The notes under the pieces: model-generated | The model's input: only the letters and a program-made list of their open reading frames with translations | Told to the model about the DNA's origin: nothing | The model's database searches: none | Assembly (NCBI GenBank): GCA_900543605.1 | Contig: UQSK01000001.1 | Location: forward strand, 75,027-139,026 | Length of the DNA: 64,000 nt | Origin: an uncultured Collinsella sp. | GTDB taxonomy: Bacteria > Actinomycetota > Coriobacteriia > Coriobacteriales > Coriobacteriaceae | Reading direction: 5' to 3' | Made by a program: the position numbers and the translations under genes | In this document: positions 1 to 7,241 of the stretch, one piece after another | How the letters are laid out: every line of letters starts with the position of its first letter | How positions within the stretch are numbered: position 1 is the first letter of the stretch

Positions 1-641
1 GCCTTGGCGGCCACGACGCTGTCGCGCGTCTCCTGGCGCAGCTGCACCAGCGCGTCGCGGACCTCGGTTGCCTGGCGCTTGGCCTCGCGGTATTCGATGG
101 AGCCGCGCTGATCGATGGTGGAGTCGTTCACGCGCAGGTTGATCTCGGTAAAGTACGGCGTGTTGACGTGAATGGTCAGGTTAAAGTCGTAATCCAGGTC
201 ATAGCGCGGCGGATTGTAGCTCTCGCGCTCGCCGTCCTTGGTCTCGCGATAGATCTCGGTGCGATGCTCGTCGATATCCATATCGCAGCCGAGTACCTGC
301 GAGAACTCGATGATGTCGGGATTGGCGTCGCGCCAGCGGCTCTGCGAAGTGATGATCAACAGGCCCGCGTCCTCATCGAGCATAATATTGGTGCGCCCGG
401 CAGAAAGCGTGCGCGTGGGGTTGAACGAGGCCAGGCGCTCGGCGTTGGCCTCGCGGTAGGCGAGTTGCTCGCGGATGTCGTCCGCGGTGCTGGAGCGATA
501 GCCGTGAAAGTAGGGGGAGAGCTTGCCGGCGCACTCTTTGCACAGGTAGCCTTCATTGATTTTTGTCTTACCTAGAAGTCCCAGCTCGGTACCGCAAATC
601 GCACACTCTTTCTTCTCGAACATCTTGTCAAAGAAGCCCAT
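1..641 (-). CDS. DUF4428-type zinc-ribbon protein, 3' end cut by window edge
   Basis: Reading the minus strand from the ATG at 639-641 gives an open frame of 213 codons that runs off the left edge. It begins MGFFDKMFEKKECAICGTEL and continues with a second Cys pair (YLCKEC), so the first 45 residues form a CxxC...CxxC zinc ribbon. This arrangement, with a 'GLLGKTKI' stretch between the pairs, is characteristic of DUF4428. After the ribbon comes a beta-rich region (NIMLDEDAGLLII, DYDFNLTIHVNTPYF) and then a charged helical stretch entering the window edge. A GGGAGG ribosome site lies 5 bases upstream of the ATG. The biochemical role of the family is unknown; domain assignment is from motif recognition only. 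Confidence 0.75.
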   Translation of the reverse strand, partial: MGFFDKMFEKKECAICGTELGLLGKTKINEGYLCKECAGKLSPYFHGYRSSTADDIREQLAYREANAERLASFNPTRTLSAGRTNIMLDEDAGLLIITSQSRWRDANPDIIEFSQVLGCDMDIDEHRTEIYRETKDGERESYNPPRYDLDYDFNLTIHVNTPYFTEINLRVNDSTIDQRGSIEYREAKRQATEVRDALVQLRQETRDSVVAAK

Positions 642-801
642 GGTTGCCTCCCATCAACTGGTAGCGTGTGTCACTTTTGATGATGGGGGAGTGCGCGATC
701 CTTCGCGATACCCAGACGGCTCAAGGAGTCTCCACAACTGGGACACATGGCCCATTTTTGATTGGATGCCGGGGACACTCTTCGGCCACTCATTGGGTGT
801 A

Positions 802-831
802 CTTAAATGAGTGGTGCTTAAATGAGTGGTG
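802..831. repeat. Tandem 15-bp direct repeat
   Basis: CTTAAATGAGTGGTG occurs twice head to tail (802-816 and 817-831). It overlaps the start of the LuxR-type ORF and follows a stretch (about 735-800) with GGGACAC-type motifs like those at 5341, 8820 and 28560. Confidence 0.7.
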
Positions 832-1080
832 GAGGCAGCGGAGCTCACGTCCGATGAACGCCTCGATGCTTTCGTCGCCACCTTTGGGCTTACAGAGCGC
901 GAGCGCGATATTCTTGAGGTCTTGGTCGTTTCGGACCAGAGCGTTCAGGACATCGCCACAACGCTCTTCCTTTCGCGCTCCACGCTCTATCGCCACATTT
1001 CCTCGATCAACAAAAAAGCCGGTACCGCCTCGCGCGTGGCCCTTATCAACTTCTTCTGGTCCTGGACACCCAAGGACTAG
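826..1080 (+). CDS. Stand-alone LuxR-type helix-turn-helix protein or remnant
   Basis: This 84-aa frame starts with GTG at 826 and is closed upstream by an in-frame TGA at 823, so it cannot extend. Residues about 18-75 are a GerE/LuxR DNA-binding domain: GLTERERDILEVLV, then VQDIATTLFLSRSTLYRHISSINKKAG. In full-length LuxR-family regulators this domain is the C-terminal fifth of a larger protein, often with membrane segments in Coriobacteriia. Here no sensor part is present. The start lies inside a 15-bp tandem repeat and lacks a convincing ribosome site. It may be the surviving C-terminus of a decayed regulator or a genuine minimal DNA-binding protein. The domain call is firm; whether it is expressed is not. 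Confidence 0.6.
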   Translation: MVEAAELTSDERLDAFVATFGLTERERDILEVLVVSDQSVQDIATTLFLSRSTLYRHISSINKKAGTASRVALINFFWSWTPKD

Positions 1081-1094
1081 CTAATCCTCCAATA

Positions 1095-1161
1095 AGTTGC
1101 GGTGGAATAGTCCCTAAATTAAAGTCACGGGGCTTTAAACAGGAACTATTCCACCGCAACT
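1095..1161. repeat. Intergenic palindrome, family A copy 1
   Basis: Perfect 17-bp arms AGTTGCGGTGGAATAGT (1095-1111) and its complement (1145-1161) surround a 33-base centre. It lies between the converging LuxR-type ORF and the Mg2+ ATPase and may end both transcripts. Related copies are at 36237-36303 and 48651-48717. The stretch 1162-1261 is a low-complexity run of GGCAGC/GGCAAC-like hexamers with no gene. Confidence 0.8.
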
Positions 1162-1261
1162 GCTGGGGGGATAGACTGCGGCGGCGGCAGAGGCAACGGC
1201 AGCGGCGTCGGCAGCTGTGGTAGCGGTAACGGCAGCTGGCAGGGTGTTTTCCGTCTACTTG

Positions 1262-4030
1262 CTACAGCAGCTCGCCGTGGCGTGCAATGTAGCGGCGCTT
1301 TGCCAGCTGAGTGAGCGCGATGTAGGCGGTGACGATGCCGACGAGCAGCGCGAAAAAGCTCGCGGGCAGCGCCATGAGGCCGAGCGCATCGGCGATGGGG
1401 CTTGCCGGCAGCCAGGTGACGAGCGCCAGGCCCAGCACGGTGAGAACGCACAGTGCGGGCGCGGCGTGGTCGCGCGGGCTCGGCAGATGCGGGGAGCGCA
1501 GCATGTGGACCACGAGTGTCTGCGACCACATGGACTCGACAAACCAGCCGCTCTGGAAGAGCGCAGCAAAGGTCGCCATACCCGCGACGTCGCCTGCGGC
1601 GGCAAGCTCGGACCAGCTTGAGTCCACGGCGGCGGGGCACACGACAAAGAAGAGCGCGGCGAAGGTCACGATGTCAAACAGCGAGCTCACGGGGCCCAGC
1701 TCGAGCATAAAGCCCTTGATGGACGCGGCATCCCAAGCACGCGGACGGGCAGTCCAGGCGTCATCGACGGTGTCCCACGGCAGCGCGATGCACACGATCT
1801 CGTAGACGAGCGATAGCAGCACCAGCTGCAGAGCGCTCATAGGCAAAAACGGCAAGAACAAGCTCGCGACGGTCACGGACAGCACGTTGCCAAAGTTGGA
1901 GCTCACCGTGGTCTTGAGGTACTTGAGCAGGTTGCCGTAGGTGCGGCGGCCTTCGATGATGCCGCGCTCGAGCACGCCCAGGTCCTTCTGAAGCAAGATG
2001 ATATCGGCGGATTCCTTGGCGATGTCGACGGCCGAATCGACTGAGATGCCGCAATCGCTCGCACGCATGGCGGCGGCGTCGTTGATGCCGTCGCCCATAA
2101 AGCCCACGGTGTGGCCGAGTAGCTCGCGCATGACGCGCACCAGGCGCGCCTTCTGCAACGGCGAGAGCTTGGCGAAGAGGTTGGTTTTCTCGGCGCGCTC
2201 GGCAAGCTCGGCGTCGTCGAGCGCATCGATCTCGGAGCCGAGCAAGACGTTGCTCGCATCGATGCCGATCTGCGCGCAGACGGTGGCGGCGACGCGGTCG
2301 TTGTCGCCGGTCAGGACCTTGACCGCCACGCCCTTGGCCTCGAGGGTGGCGACGGCGCCCGCGGCACTTGCTTTGGGCGGATCGAGGAAGGCCAAAAAGC
2401 CCATCAGCACCATGTCGCACTCGTCGGCGATGCCAAACTCGCCCACGCAGCGTGGATTGGTCTTCTGCGCCACGGCAATTACGCGTAGGCCCTCGGCGTT
2501 AAGTCCGGCGATCTGCTTGCGAATCTGGGCGAGCTTCTCGTCGGTGAGCGGCTGAGCGATGCCATCGATCTCGACAAAGGAGCAGATCTCGAGCATTTCC
2601 TCGGCGGCGCCCTTGGTAACCATCTGGGTTTTGCCTTGGGCGTCGGCGACAACTACGCTCAGGCGACGGCGCGAGAAATCGAAGGGAACCTCGTCGACCT
2701 TGGTGTAGCGGTCGCGCAGGCTCTGGCCCAGCATGGAATCGGGTGCGACGGTCGAGGGTGTCACATCGGCACGGTCGATTACGGCCAGGTCGATAAGATT
2801 TTTGAGGCCGGTCTGGAAGAAGCTGTTCAAAAACGCATGGCGCAGCACGCGCGCGTCCTCGTTGCCATCGGTGTTGAGGTAGCGCTCGAGCACGATGCGG
2901 TCTTCGGTGAGGGTGCCGGTCTTGTCGCAGCACAGGACGTCCATCGCTCCGAGGTTTTGAATCGCCGGCAGCTCCTTGACGATAACCTGGCGACGGGCGA
3001 GGTCCTTGGCGCCCTGCGACAGGCTCGTGGTCACGATGACGGGAAGCATCTGCGGCGTGATGCCCACGGCCACGCTCGTGGCGAACAGCAGCGCGTCGAT
3101 GACGTTGCCCTTGGTGGCGGCGTTGATGGCAAAGACGGCCGGCGCCATAACGAGCATCAGGCGCACCAGCAGCATGGAGACGCTCGAGACGCCGCGGTCA
3201 AACGCGCTTTTTTCGCCGCGCCCGTTGAGCATCTTGGCGATGCCGCCCAGGTAGGTGTCCGAGCCGGTGGCAACGACAAGCGCCATGGCGGCGCCGTTTT
3301 GCACGGAGGTGCCGGTAAAGACGATGTTCTTGCAGGCAGAGAGTGGCAGTGCGGAGCCGTCGGCGCCCTCGACGACGGTGACGGCGGTGGTCTTCTCGAC
3401 GGCCTCGCTCTCGCCGGTGAGTGCGGACTCGATCACAAACAGGTCGCGCGCGGTGATGATGCGGGCGTCTGCTGGCACCATATCGCCGGCAGAGAGGCGG
3501 ATTACATCGCCGGGGACGAGCTCGTCGAAGGGGATCTCGATGCGCCCGCCGTCGCGCAGGGCGGTGCAAGTGTTGGAGACCAGGTCCTTAAGGGCCTCGG
3601 CCGCATTGCCGCTGCGGGCTTCCTGGATAAACTTCATACCGCCCGATACCAGCAGCATGATGCCGATGACGATGACCGTGGAGGGGTCGCGCTGCGGCTC
3701 GGGTACGGCGAGCACGTCGATGTAGAGCGAGACCAGCGCGAGCGCGGCGAGGATGCCGGCGAAGGGATCGATGAACGCGTCGGCGATGCGGCGGTCGAGC
3801 GTTTTGGTCGTTGCCTCGATGGTGTTGGGGCCGACGGCGTTCAGGCGCTCAGTTGCCTGCTCGACGGTGAGGCCGTTTGCCGTGGCGTCAAGCAGTACGA
3901 GGGCGTCCTCGGCACTATGGGTGGCGGCGAATATGGTGTTCTTGGATAGGCCGGTATGAGCGGCAGGGCGCGCCGTGCGGCGGCGCTTGGAGATGGCTTC
4001 GAGTACCGTGACGGTTTTGAGCATCAGCAT
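1262..4030 (-). CDS. mgtA: Magnesium-translocating P-type ATPase
   Basis: A 922-aa P3B-type ATPase that imports Mg2+ across the cytoplasmic membrane using ATP. The phosphorylation loop CDKTGTLTE sits near residue 370, the actuator motif ALTGES upstream of it, and the hinge GDGINDAAAM downstream. The membrane motif VGITPQMLPVIV just before the phosphorylation site is the MgtA/MgtB hallmark, and the length fits the family (about 900 aa). The ATG at 4030 has an AAGGAGGA ribosome site 5 bases upstream; a second ATG two codons in is a weaker alternative. The gene is transcribed away from pyrE and has a long leader (4031 to about 4305) holding a small ORF and hairpins, which suggests control by the leader as known for enterobacterial mgtA. 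It converges on the family A palindrome. Confidence 0.95.
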   Translation of the reverse strand: MLMLKTVTVLEAISKRRRTARPAAHTGLSKNTIFAATHSAEDALVLLDATANGLTVEQATERLNAVGPNTIEATTKTLDRRIADAFIDPFAGILAALALVSLYIDVLAVPEPQRDPSTVIVIGIMLLVSGGMKFIQEARSGNAAEALKDLVSNTCTALRDGGRIEIPFDELVPGDVIRLSAGDMVPADARIITARDLFVIESALTGESEAVEKTTAVTVVEGADGSALPLSACKNIVFTGTSVQNGAAMALVVATGSDTYLGGIAKMLNGRGEKSAFDRGVSSVSMLLVRLMLVMAPAVFAINAATKGNVIDALLFATSVAVGITPQMLPVIVTTSLSQGAKDLARRQVIVKELPAIQNLGAMDVLCCDKTGTLTEDRIVLERYLNTDGNEDARVLRHAFLNSFFQTGLKNLIDLAVIDRADVTPSTVAPDSMLGQSLRDRYTKVDEVPFDFSRRRLSVVVADAQGKTQMVTKGAAEEMLEICSFVEIDGIAQPLTDEKLAQIRKQIAGLNAEGLRVIAVAQKTNPRCVGEFGIADECDMVLMGFLAFLDPPKASAAGAVATLEAKGVAVKVLTGDNDRVAATVCAQIGIDASNVLLGSEIDALDDAELAERAEKTNLFAKLSPLQKARLVRVMRELLGHTVGFMGDGINDAAAMRASDCGISVDSAVDIAKESADIILLQKDLGVLERGIIEGRRTYGNLLKYLKTTVSSNFGNVLSVTVASLFLPFLPMSALQLVLLSLVYEIVCIALPWDTVDDAWTARPRAWDAASIKGFMLELGPVSSLFDIVTFAALFFVVCPAAVDSSWSELAAAGDVAGMATFAALFQSGWFVESMWSQTLVVHMLRSPHLPSPRDHAAPALCVLTVLGLALVTWLPASPIADALGLMALPASFFALLVGIVTAYIALTQLAKRRYIARHGELL

Positions 4031-4115
4031 AGGGTCCTCCTTGTTGAGGGGAGTTAGCGTACGTGTCGTATTTGCTTCAAAAAACCTAGATGTCGCTCAC
4101 GTCAAGCTCTTGAGC

Positions 4116-4143
4116 CCACAAAGGGTGCAGCGCGCCTTTGTGG
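4116..4143. repeat. Hairpin in the mgtA leader
   Basis: Inverted repeat CCACAAAGG (4116-4124) and CCTTTGTGG (4135-4143), 9-bp stem with a 10-base loop. It lies between the small leader ORF and mgtA. The arms match the core of the family C palindromes at 31226, 32093 and 32899. On the minus strand a T-rich stretch (4079-4085) follows after a second small palindrome, so a leader terminator is possible but weak. Confidence 0.55.
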
Positions 4144-4169
4144 TGGTTTTGGCGATCTGCCGGTGGCGT

Positions 4170-4241
4170 TTATGCGTGTGCGGAGTCCTCGCGGCGTGCC
4201 GAGGGCGACATGCAGGTTTTTCGACTAGGACTGCCTTCCAT
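4170..4241 (-). CDS. Small ORF in the mgtA leader (candidate leader peptide)
   Basis: A 23-codon frame, too short for usual ORF calling, begins with ATG at 4239-4241 behind a strong AGGAGG site (spacing 6) and ends with TAA at 4170-4172. The peptide starts MEGSPSRKTC and ends SARREDSAHA. It lies downstream of a plausible mgtA promoter (-35 at 4332-4337, -10 at 4309-4314) and 139 bases before mgtA. Enterobacterial mgtA is preceded by the proline-rich MgtL peptide, whose translation controls read-through. The present peptide is not obviously homologous, but position, ribosome site and length fit a leader peptide. Function is inference. Confidence 0.5.
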   Translation of the reverse strand: MEGSPSRKTCMSPSARREDSAHA

Positions 4242-4308
4242 GGCACACCTCCTAAAGGCTGAGCGCAGCGCGCTTTGGGTATCTCGTACCCCTTTTTAAT
4301 CCGCCCGT

Positions 4309-4337
4309 ATTCTTGATGAGGGGGTTTGACATGTCAA
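4309..4337 (-). promoter_or_regulatory. Putative mgtA promoter with TTGACATGTCAA palindrome
   Basis: On the minus strand TTGACA (4337-4332) is followed after 17 bases by AAGAAT (4314-4309). The -35 is half of a perfect 12-bp palindrome, TTGACATGTCAA (4326-4337), itself flanked by GGGG and CCCC. This is a likely operator shared by the divergent mgtA and pyrE transcripts. The forward copy of TTGACA has no good -10 at 17 bases. Confidence 0.55.
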
Positions 4338-4467
4338 CCCCATTGTTCGGAAAACCATTTCCCCTGACAAAGCCTTTACAGAATGCCGTGGCCCCAAAGC
4401 GCGCCCGCATCGACGCTTCGCCTGCGCTAAACTGGAAGGCACGTACGCGATTACGAGAGGAGCCCGC

Positions 4468-5151
4468 ATGGAGGCTTACAAGCAAGAGTTCATCAAGTTT
4501 ATGGTCGAGTCCGACGTTCTTAAGTTCGGCAGCTTTACGCTCAAGAGCGGCCGTCAGTCCCCGTTCTTTATGAACGCCGGCGCTTACGTGACGGGCTATC
4601 AGCTCAAGAAGCTGGGCGAGTATTACGCCCAGGCCATCCACGATAACTTTGGCGACGACTTTGATGTGCTGTTTGGACCGGCCTACAAGGGTATTCCGCT
4701 GGCCGTCGTGACCGCAATTGCCTACCACGAGCTGTACGGCAAGGAGGTCAAGTACTGCTGCGACCGCAAGGAGGCCAAGGACCACGGTGCCGATAAGGGC
4801 AACCTGCTGGGTTATGAGCCCAAGGACGGTGACCGTGTGGTCATGGTCGAGGACGTTACCACCAGCGGCAAGTCCATCGACGAGACCTATCCCAAGGTCA
4901 AGGCTGCTGCCGATGTCGAGATCAAGGGCCTGATCGTGTCCCTCAACCGCATGGAGGTCGGCAAGGGCGGTGTGACCACCGCGCAGAAGGAGATCGAGGC
5001 CAAGTACGGTTTCCCCGTCGCGAGCATCGTCTCCATGGCTGAGGTCGTCGAGACCCTCTACAACCACGAGATCGACGGCAAGGTTGTCATCGACGACGAG
5101 CTCAAGACCGCCATCGACGCCTACTACGAGCAGTACGGAGCTCAGGAGTAG
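4468..5151 (+). CDS. pyrE: Orotate phosphoribosyltransferase
   Basis: A 227-aa enzyme of pyrimidine synthesis that joins orotate to PRPP, giving OMP. The PRPP-binding motif VVMVEDVTTSGKSIDE is intact near residue 130, and the N-terminal FTLKSGRQSPFFMNAG and GPAYKGIPLA segments are typical. The length is slightly above the classic 213 aa and resembles the longer bacterial form. ATG at 4468 follows an AGAGGAG site. It is divergent from mgtA and stands alone, with no other pyr gene nearby. A compound hairpin element starts immediately at its stop codon and supplies the terminator. Confidence 0.96.
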   Translation: MEAYKQEFIKFMVESDVLKFGSFTLKSGRQSPFFMNAGAYVTGYQLKKLGEYYAQAIHDNFGDDFDVLFGPAYKGIPLAVVTAIAYHELYGKEVKYCCDRKEAKDHGADKGNLLGYEPKDGDRVVMVEDVTTSGKSIDETYPKVKAAADVEIKGLIVSLNRMEVGKGGVTTAQKEIEAKYGFPVASIVSMAEVVETLYNHEIDGKVVIDDELKTAIDAYYEQYGAQE

Positions 5152-5287
5152 TTACGGCGTTTTACCAAACGCCGTAACCGGTCGACGCTGCGCGCCGCCC
5201 AGAGCGACAATTTGTCATTCAAAAGGCGAGGCATGACCAGAAGGTCAATGCCTCGCCTTTTTCATGCCAACTTGTTCGCTCTGGACG
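5151..5287 (+). repeat. Compound hairpin element, family I copy 1 (contains pyrE terminator)
   Basis: Three nested parts start at the last base of the pyrE stop. First is a perfect 12-bp hairpin GTTACGGCGTTT/AAACGCCGTAAC (5151-5178). Next comes an outer arm CCAGAGCGACAA pairing with TTGTTCGCTCTGG at 5272-5284. Enclosed by these is a strong hairpin built on AAGGCGAGGCAT with a T-run (5222-5262), which is the likely pyrE terminator. The same architecture recurs at 8575-8713 after another stop codon. Confidence 0.75.
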
Positions 5288-5340
5288 TCGCTCGCTGTCC
5301 GTCCTCTACTTGCGGCGTTGTTTTGCTCCGAATTGGTGGG

Positions 5341-5381
5341 CATTGGGGACGTTCTTAGAGTAGTCATTGGGGACGTTCTTA
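5341..5381. repeat. 17-bp direct repeat (GGGGACGTTC type)
   Basis: CATTGGGGACGTTCTTA occurs at 5341-5357 and 5365-5381. GGGGACGTTCC also occurs at 8820 and 28557, each time followed by a GGGACACTCC motif. The role is unknown. Confidence 0.65.
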
Positions 5382-5398
5382 AATGACTAGTCAGAAAT

Positions 5399-5462
5399 GA
5401 GCGTGGATAATCTCCCGGTTTTGGCCTGTGTGCGGGCTCAAAGTGGGAGATTATCCGCGCTC
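5399..5462. repeat. 64-bp palindromic repeat, family B copy 1
   Basis: Arms of 18 bp (GAGCGTGGATAATCTCCC and its near-perfect complement, one mismatch) enclose a 28-base centre. Two further copies of exactly the same 64-bp length lie at 6839-6902 and 28476-28539. This copy is downstream of the Fic gene (minus strand). Confidence 0.85.
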
Positions 5463-5488
5463 GCTTTAATTTGCTTGGGCTGCGATGC

Positions 5489-6673
5489 CTATCTAATCGG
5501 CTCGGCGTCTTCCCTGAGAATCGAAAGATACTCTTCATACCCGTACTGCCGGTATCTCTGTCTTGACTCGTCGAGCGGACGGAGGATACCCAATTCTTCA
5601 AATGATTTGACGAGCGAGCTCGCGGTACTCCTGCCGATATCAAGTTGGGCAGCGATGAATGCGGTGTCGACGATGGGGTGCTCTTCAAGAATGCCCAACA
5701 GCCTTTGCCCGTTTGCAGCGGTCCTTCCGAGATTTTCGGTAATGGTTGCTGTGGAACGGTTATGGAGGTCAACAAGGTTTTTTAAAGACCCTACCGAGTC
5801 CTTCGCACCCTCGAGAAGACTGTTGCAGAAAAACTCTATCCATTCCTCGTAAGTGCCTCTCTCCCTTACGGATGTGAGTTGCCGGTAGTACTCGCTTCGA
5901 TTTTTCTTGAACTGGAACGATGGATAGAACAAGCAAGAATGAAGAACGCCATCATTGATGAGCATAAATGTAATGAGAAGCCTGCCCAGGCGACCGTTTC
6001 CGTCTAGGAATGGATGGGCAGTTTCAAATTGGTAATGGACGAGCGCCGCCCGCACAATCGGATCCATTTCGACTTGAGGCTCATTGATAAAGCGTTCGAG
6101 GTCCTGGAGCGTGTTGCTCAAATCTTCAATGTTTGGAGGGACAAACGATGCGGTTGCAATGGTGCAGCCTGAGGGGCCAATCCAGTTTTGTGAGGAGCGC
6201 AGCTCGCCTGGATTCTTCTCCGTTCCGCGCACTCCGTCCAGCAGGACTGCATGAACTTGCCTAAGAAGTCTCGTGCACAAGGGCATTTTTTTGAGCAGTT
6301 CTACGCCGCGGTCGACAGCACGGACGTAATTCACGACGTCTGCGACATCTTTATGATGGAGTTGTGTTTGCGATGGACTAAGTAGGTCGTCAAACGTGCA
6401 CTGGGTTCCCTCAATTTGCGAAGAAAGGAGCGCTTCTTTGCGCACGTACATTGCCAGATACATGTCGGCGTTGGGAACAAAGTAGAGCATGCCTTCAAGC
6501 TCTCCAAGCTTTCGTGAGCATGCGGAAAGCGTGCGATAGGTTTCCTCGGTGAGGTTTAGCTGCCTCAATGATTGCAAGGGCGTTGGAAAAAACGAATAGT
6601 AAGCCAATTTCCCCGATAGATTATTGCGGAGCGTTCCCTGGCCGTTCTCCTCGATTTGCATCGCGCCTTCCAT
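5489..6673 (-). CDS. Fic-family protein (predicted AMPylase) with N-terminal inhibitory motif and C-terminal winged helix
   Basis: A 394-aa Fic protein. The catalytic motif HPFLDGNGRLGR lies near residue 218 and is complete, so transfer of AMP (or another nucleotide moiety) to a target hydroxyl is expected from the family. The segment SSQIEGT near residue 85 fits the (S/T)xxxE(G/N) inhibitory helix, placing it among self-inhibited, class II Fic proteins. Residues about 325-375 (VDTAFIAAQLDIGRSTASSLVKSFEELGIL) form a winged helix-turn-helix, suggesting DNA binding and self-control. ATG at 6673 is given; the ATG at 6661 has the better GGAAGG site. Overlapping long palindromes lie directly upstream. 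No toxin or antitoxin partner gene is adjacent. Stand-alone accessory gene; target unknown. Confidence 0.88.
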   Translation of the reverse strand: MEGAMQIEENGQGTLRNNLSGKLAYYSFFPTPLQSLRQLNLTEETYRTLSACSRKLGELEGMLYFVPNADMYLAMYVRKEALLSSQIEGTQCTFDDLLSPSQTQLHHKDVADVVNYVRAVDRGVELLKKMPLCTRLLRQVHAVLLDGVRGTEKNPGELRSSQNWIGPSGCTIATASFVPPNIEDLSNTLQDLERFINEPQVEMDPIVRAALVHYQFETAHPFLDGNGRLGRLLITFMLINDGVLHSCLFYPSFQFKKNRSEYYRQLTSVRERGTYEEWIEFFCNSLLEGAKDSVGSLKNLVDLHNRSTATITENLGRTAANGQRLLGILEEHPIVDTAFIAAQLDIGRSTASSLVKSFEELGILRPLDESRQRYRQYGYEEYLSILREDAEPIR

Positions 6674-6687
6674 ATCTTTAGTGCCGG

Positions 6688-6758
6688 AAACTCGTTATTA
6701 GGCTAATCATATCAATTCTAATAACGAGTTTAAGGATTAAATAGTTATTAGAATTGAT
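6688..6758. promoter_or_regulatory. Overlapping palindromes upstream of the Fic gene (putative operator)
   Basis: AAACTCGTTATTAG (6688-6701) is mirrored perfectly at 6718-6731, and ATCAATTCTAATAA (6711-6724) is mirrored perfectly at 6745-6758. The two inverted repeats share the middle arm, giving three TTATTAG half-sites in an A+T-rich patch. This spans the expected promoter of the Fic gene, 15-85 bases before its start. Confidence 0.7.
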
Positions 6759-6817
6759 GTAAACAATCTAATGATGAGAAGTCGTTATTACTTGACCATG
6801 GAGCTCGGCTTGGTACA

Positions 6818-6827
6818 GGGGGGGGGG
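6818..6827. repeat. Run of ten G
   Basis: G10 homopolymer between the Fic upstream palindromes and the family B repeat. Such tracts are prone to length change and to sequencing error. Confidence 0.8.
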
Positions 6828-6838
6828 TTATCCAAAAT

Positions 6839-6902
6839 GAGAGCGGATAATCTCCCGTTTTTGGCTCGGTGACGGCCTCAAAGTGGGAGATTATCCACGT
6901 TC
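6839..6902. repeat. 64-bp palindromic repeat, family B copy 2
   Basis: GAGAGCGGATAATCTCCC (6839-6856) pairs with GGGAGATTATCCACGTTC (6885-6902), two mismatches. Same 64-bp length as copies 1 and 3. The rest of the 568-base gap between the Fic gene and the PTS IIA gene holds a hairpin-rich stretch (about 6990-7165) and the IIA promoter. Confidence 0.85.
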
Positions 6903-7163
6903 GCTAGTTAAGCGTCCAAAAATCCACACTCGCCAAACCTGCCAAAAAGGGACGGGTTTATTTTGGCACGTTTCGGTCGGTGTCAGGAAGTGTTAGGGAC
7001 AAGGCGGCGGCAGGACTCGAGAGCGAAAAGAAGTATCGGGTTTGGTGCGCCCGCTTCTGCCCGTCCCGTGCGCAGGCGATACTCGGCTTATCGACCTGCG
7101 ATGCAAAGGAGATGCTCGTCCCACGAGCACTGCCGGGAAGGGCTCGCGATTCGAGTCCCCACC

Positions 7164-7192
7164 TTAGCATTTGAACCATTTGGCACTATAAT
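7164..7192 (+). promoter_or_regulatory. Putative promoter of the PTS IIA gene
   Basis: TTAGCA (7164-7169), 17-base spacer and a consensus TATAAT (7187-7192). Transcription would begin about 43 bases before the IIA start. Confidence 0.55.
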
Positions 7193-7241
7193 TACCGTAG
7201 GCATGCGCACAACGTTGCGCTTAATCAAGAGGAGAAAACGT

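Noticed and set aside
2636..3949. 437-aa plus-strand ORF inside mgtA
   Set aside because: It is antisense to a well-conserved ATPase and consists of Gly/Asp/His-rich shadow sequence.
4031..4300. M-box (ykoK) magnesium riboswitch before mgtA
   Set aside because: The conserved GTTAGGTGAGGCTCC-type block and its partner segments were looked for on the minus strand and not found; only a small ORF and simple hairpins are present.
5489..6673. Fic-antitoxin (doc/phd-like) pair
   Set aside because: No small partner gene lies on either side; the inhibitory motif is within the Fic protein itself.
6989..7169. tRNA-like or tmRNA-like gene before the PTS IIA gene
   Set aside because: A 5' GTTAGGG and 3' CCTTAGCA could pair like an acceptor stem and ATTCGAGTC resembles a T-loop. 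However, the five bases on each side of the loop do not pair, there is no encoded CCA, and no D or anticodon arm could be drawn.
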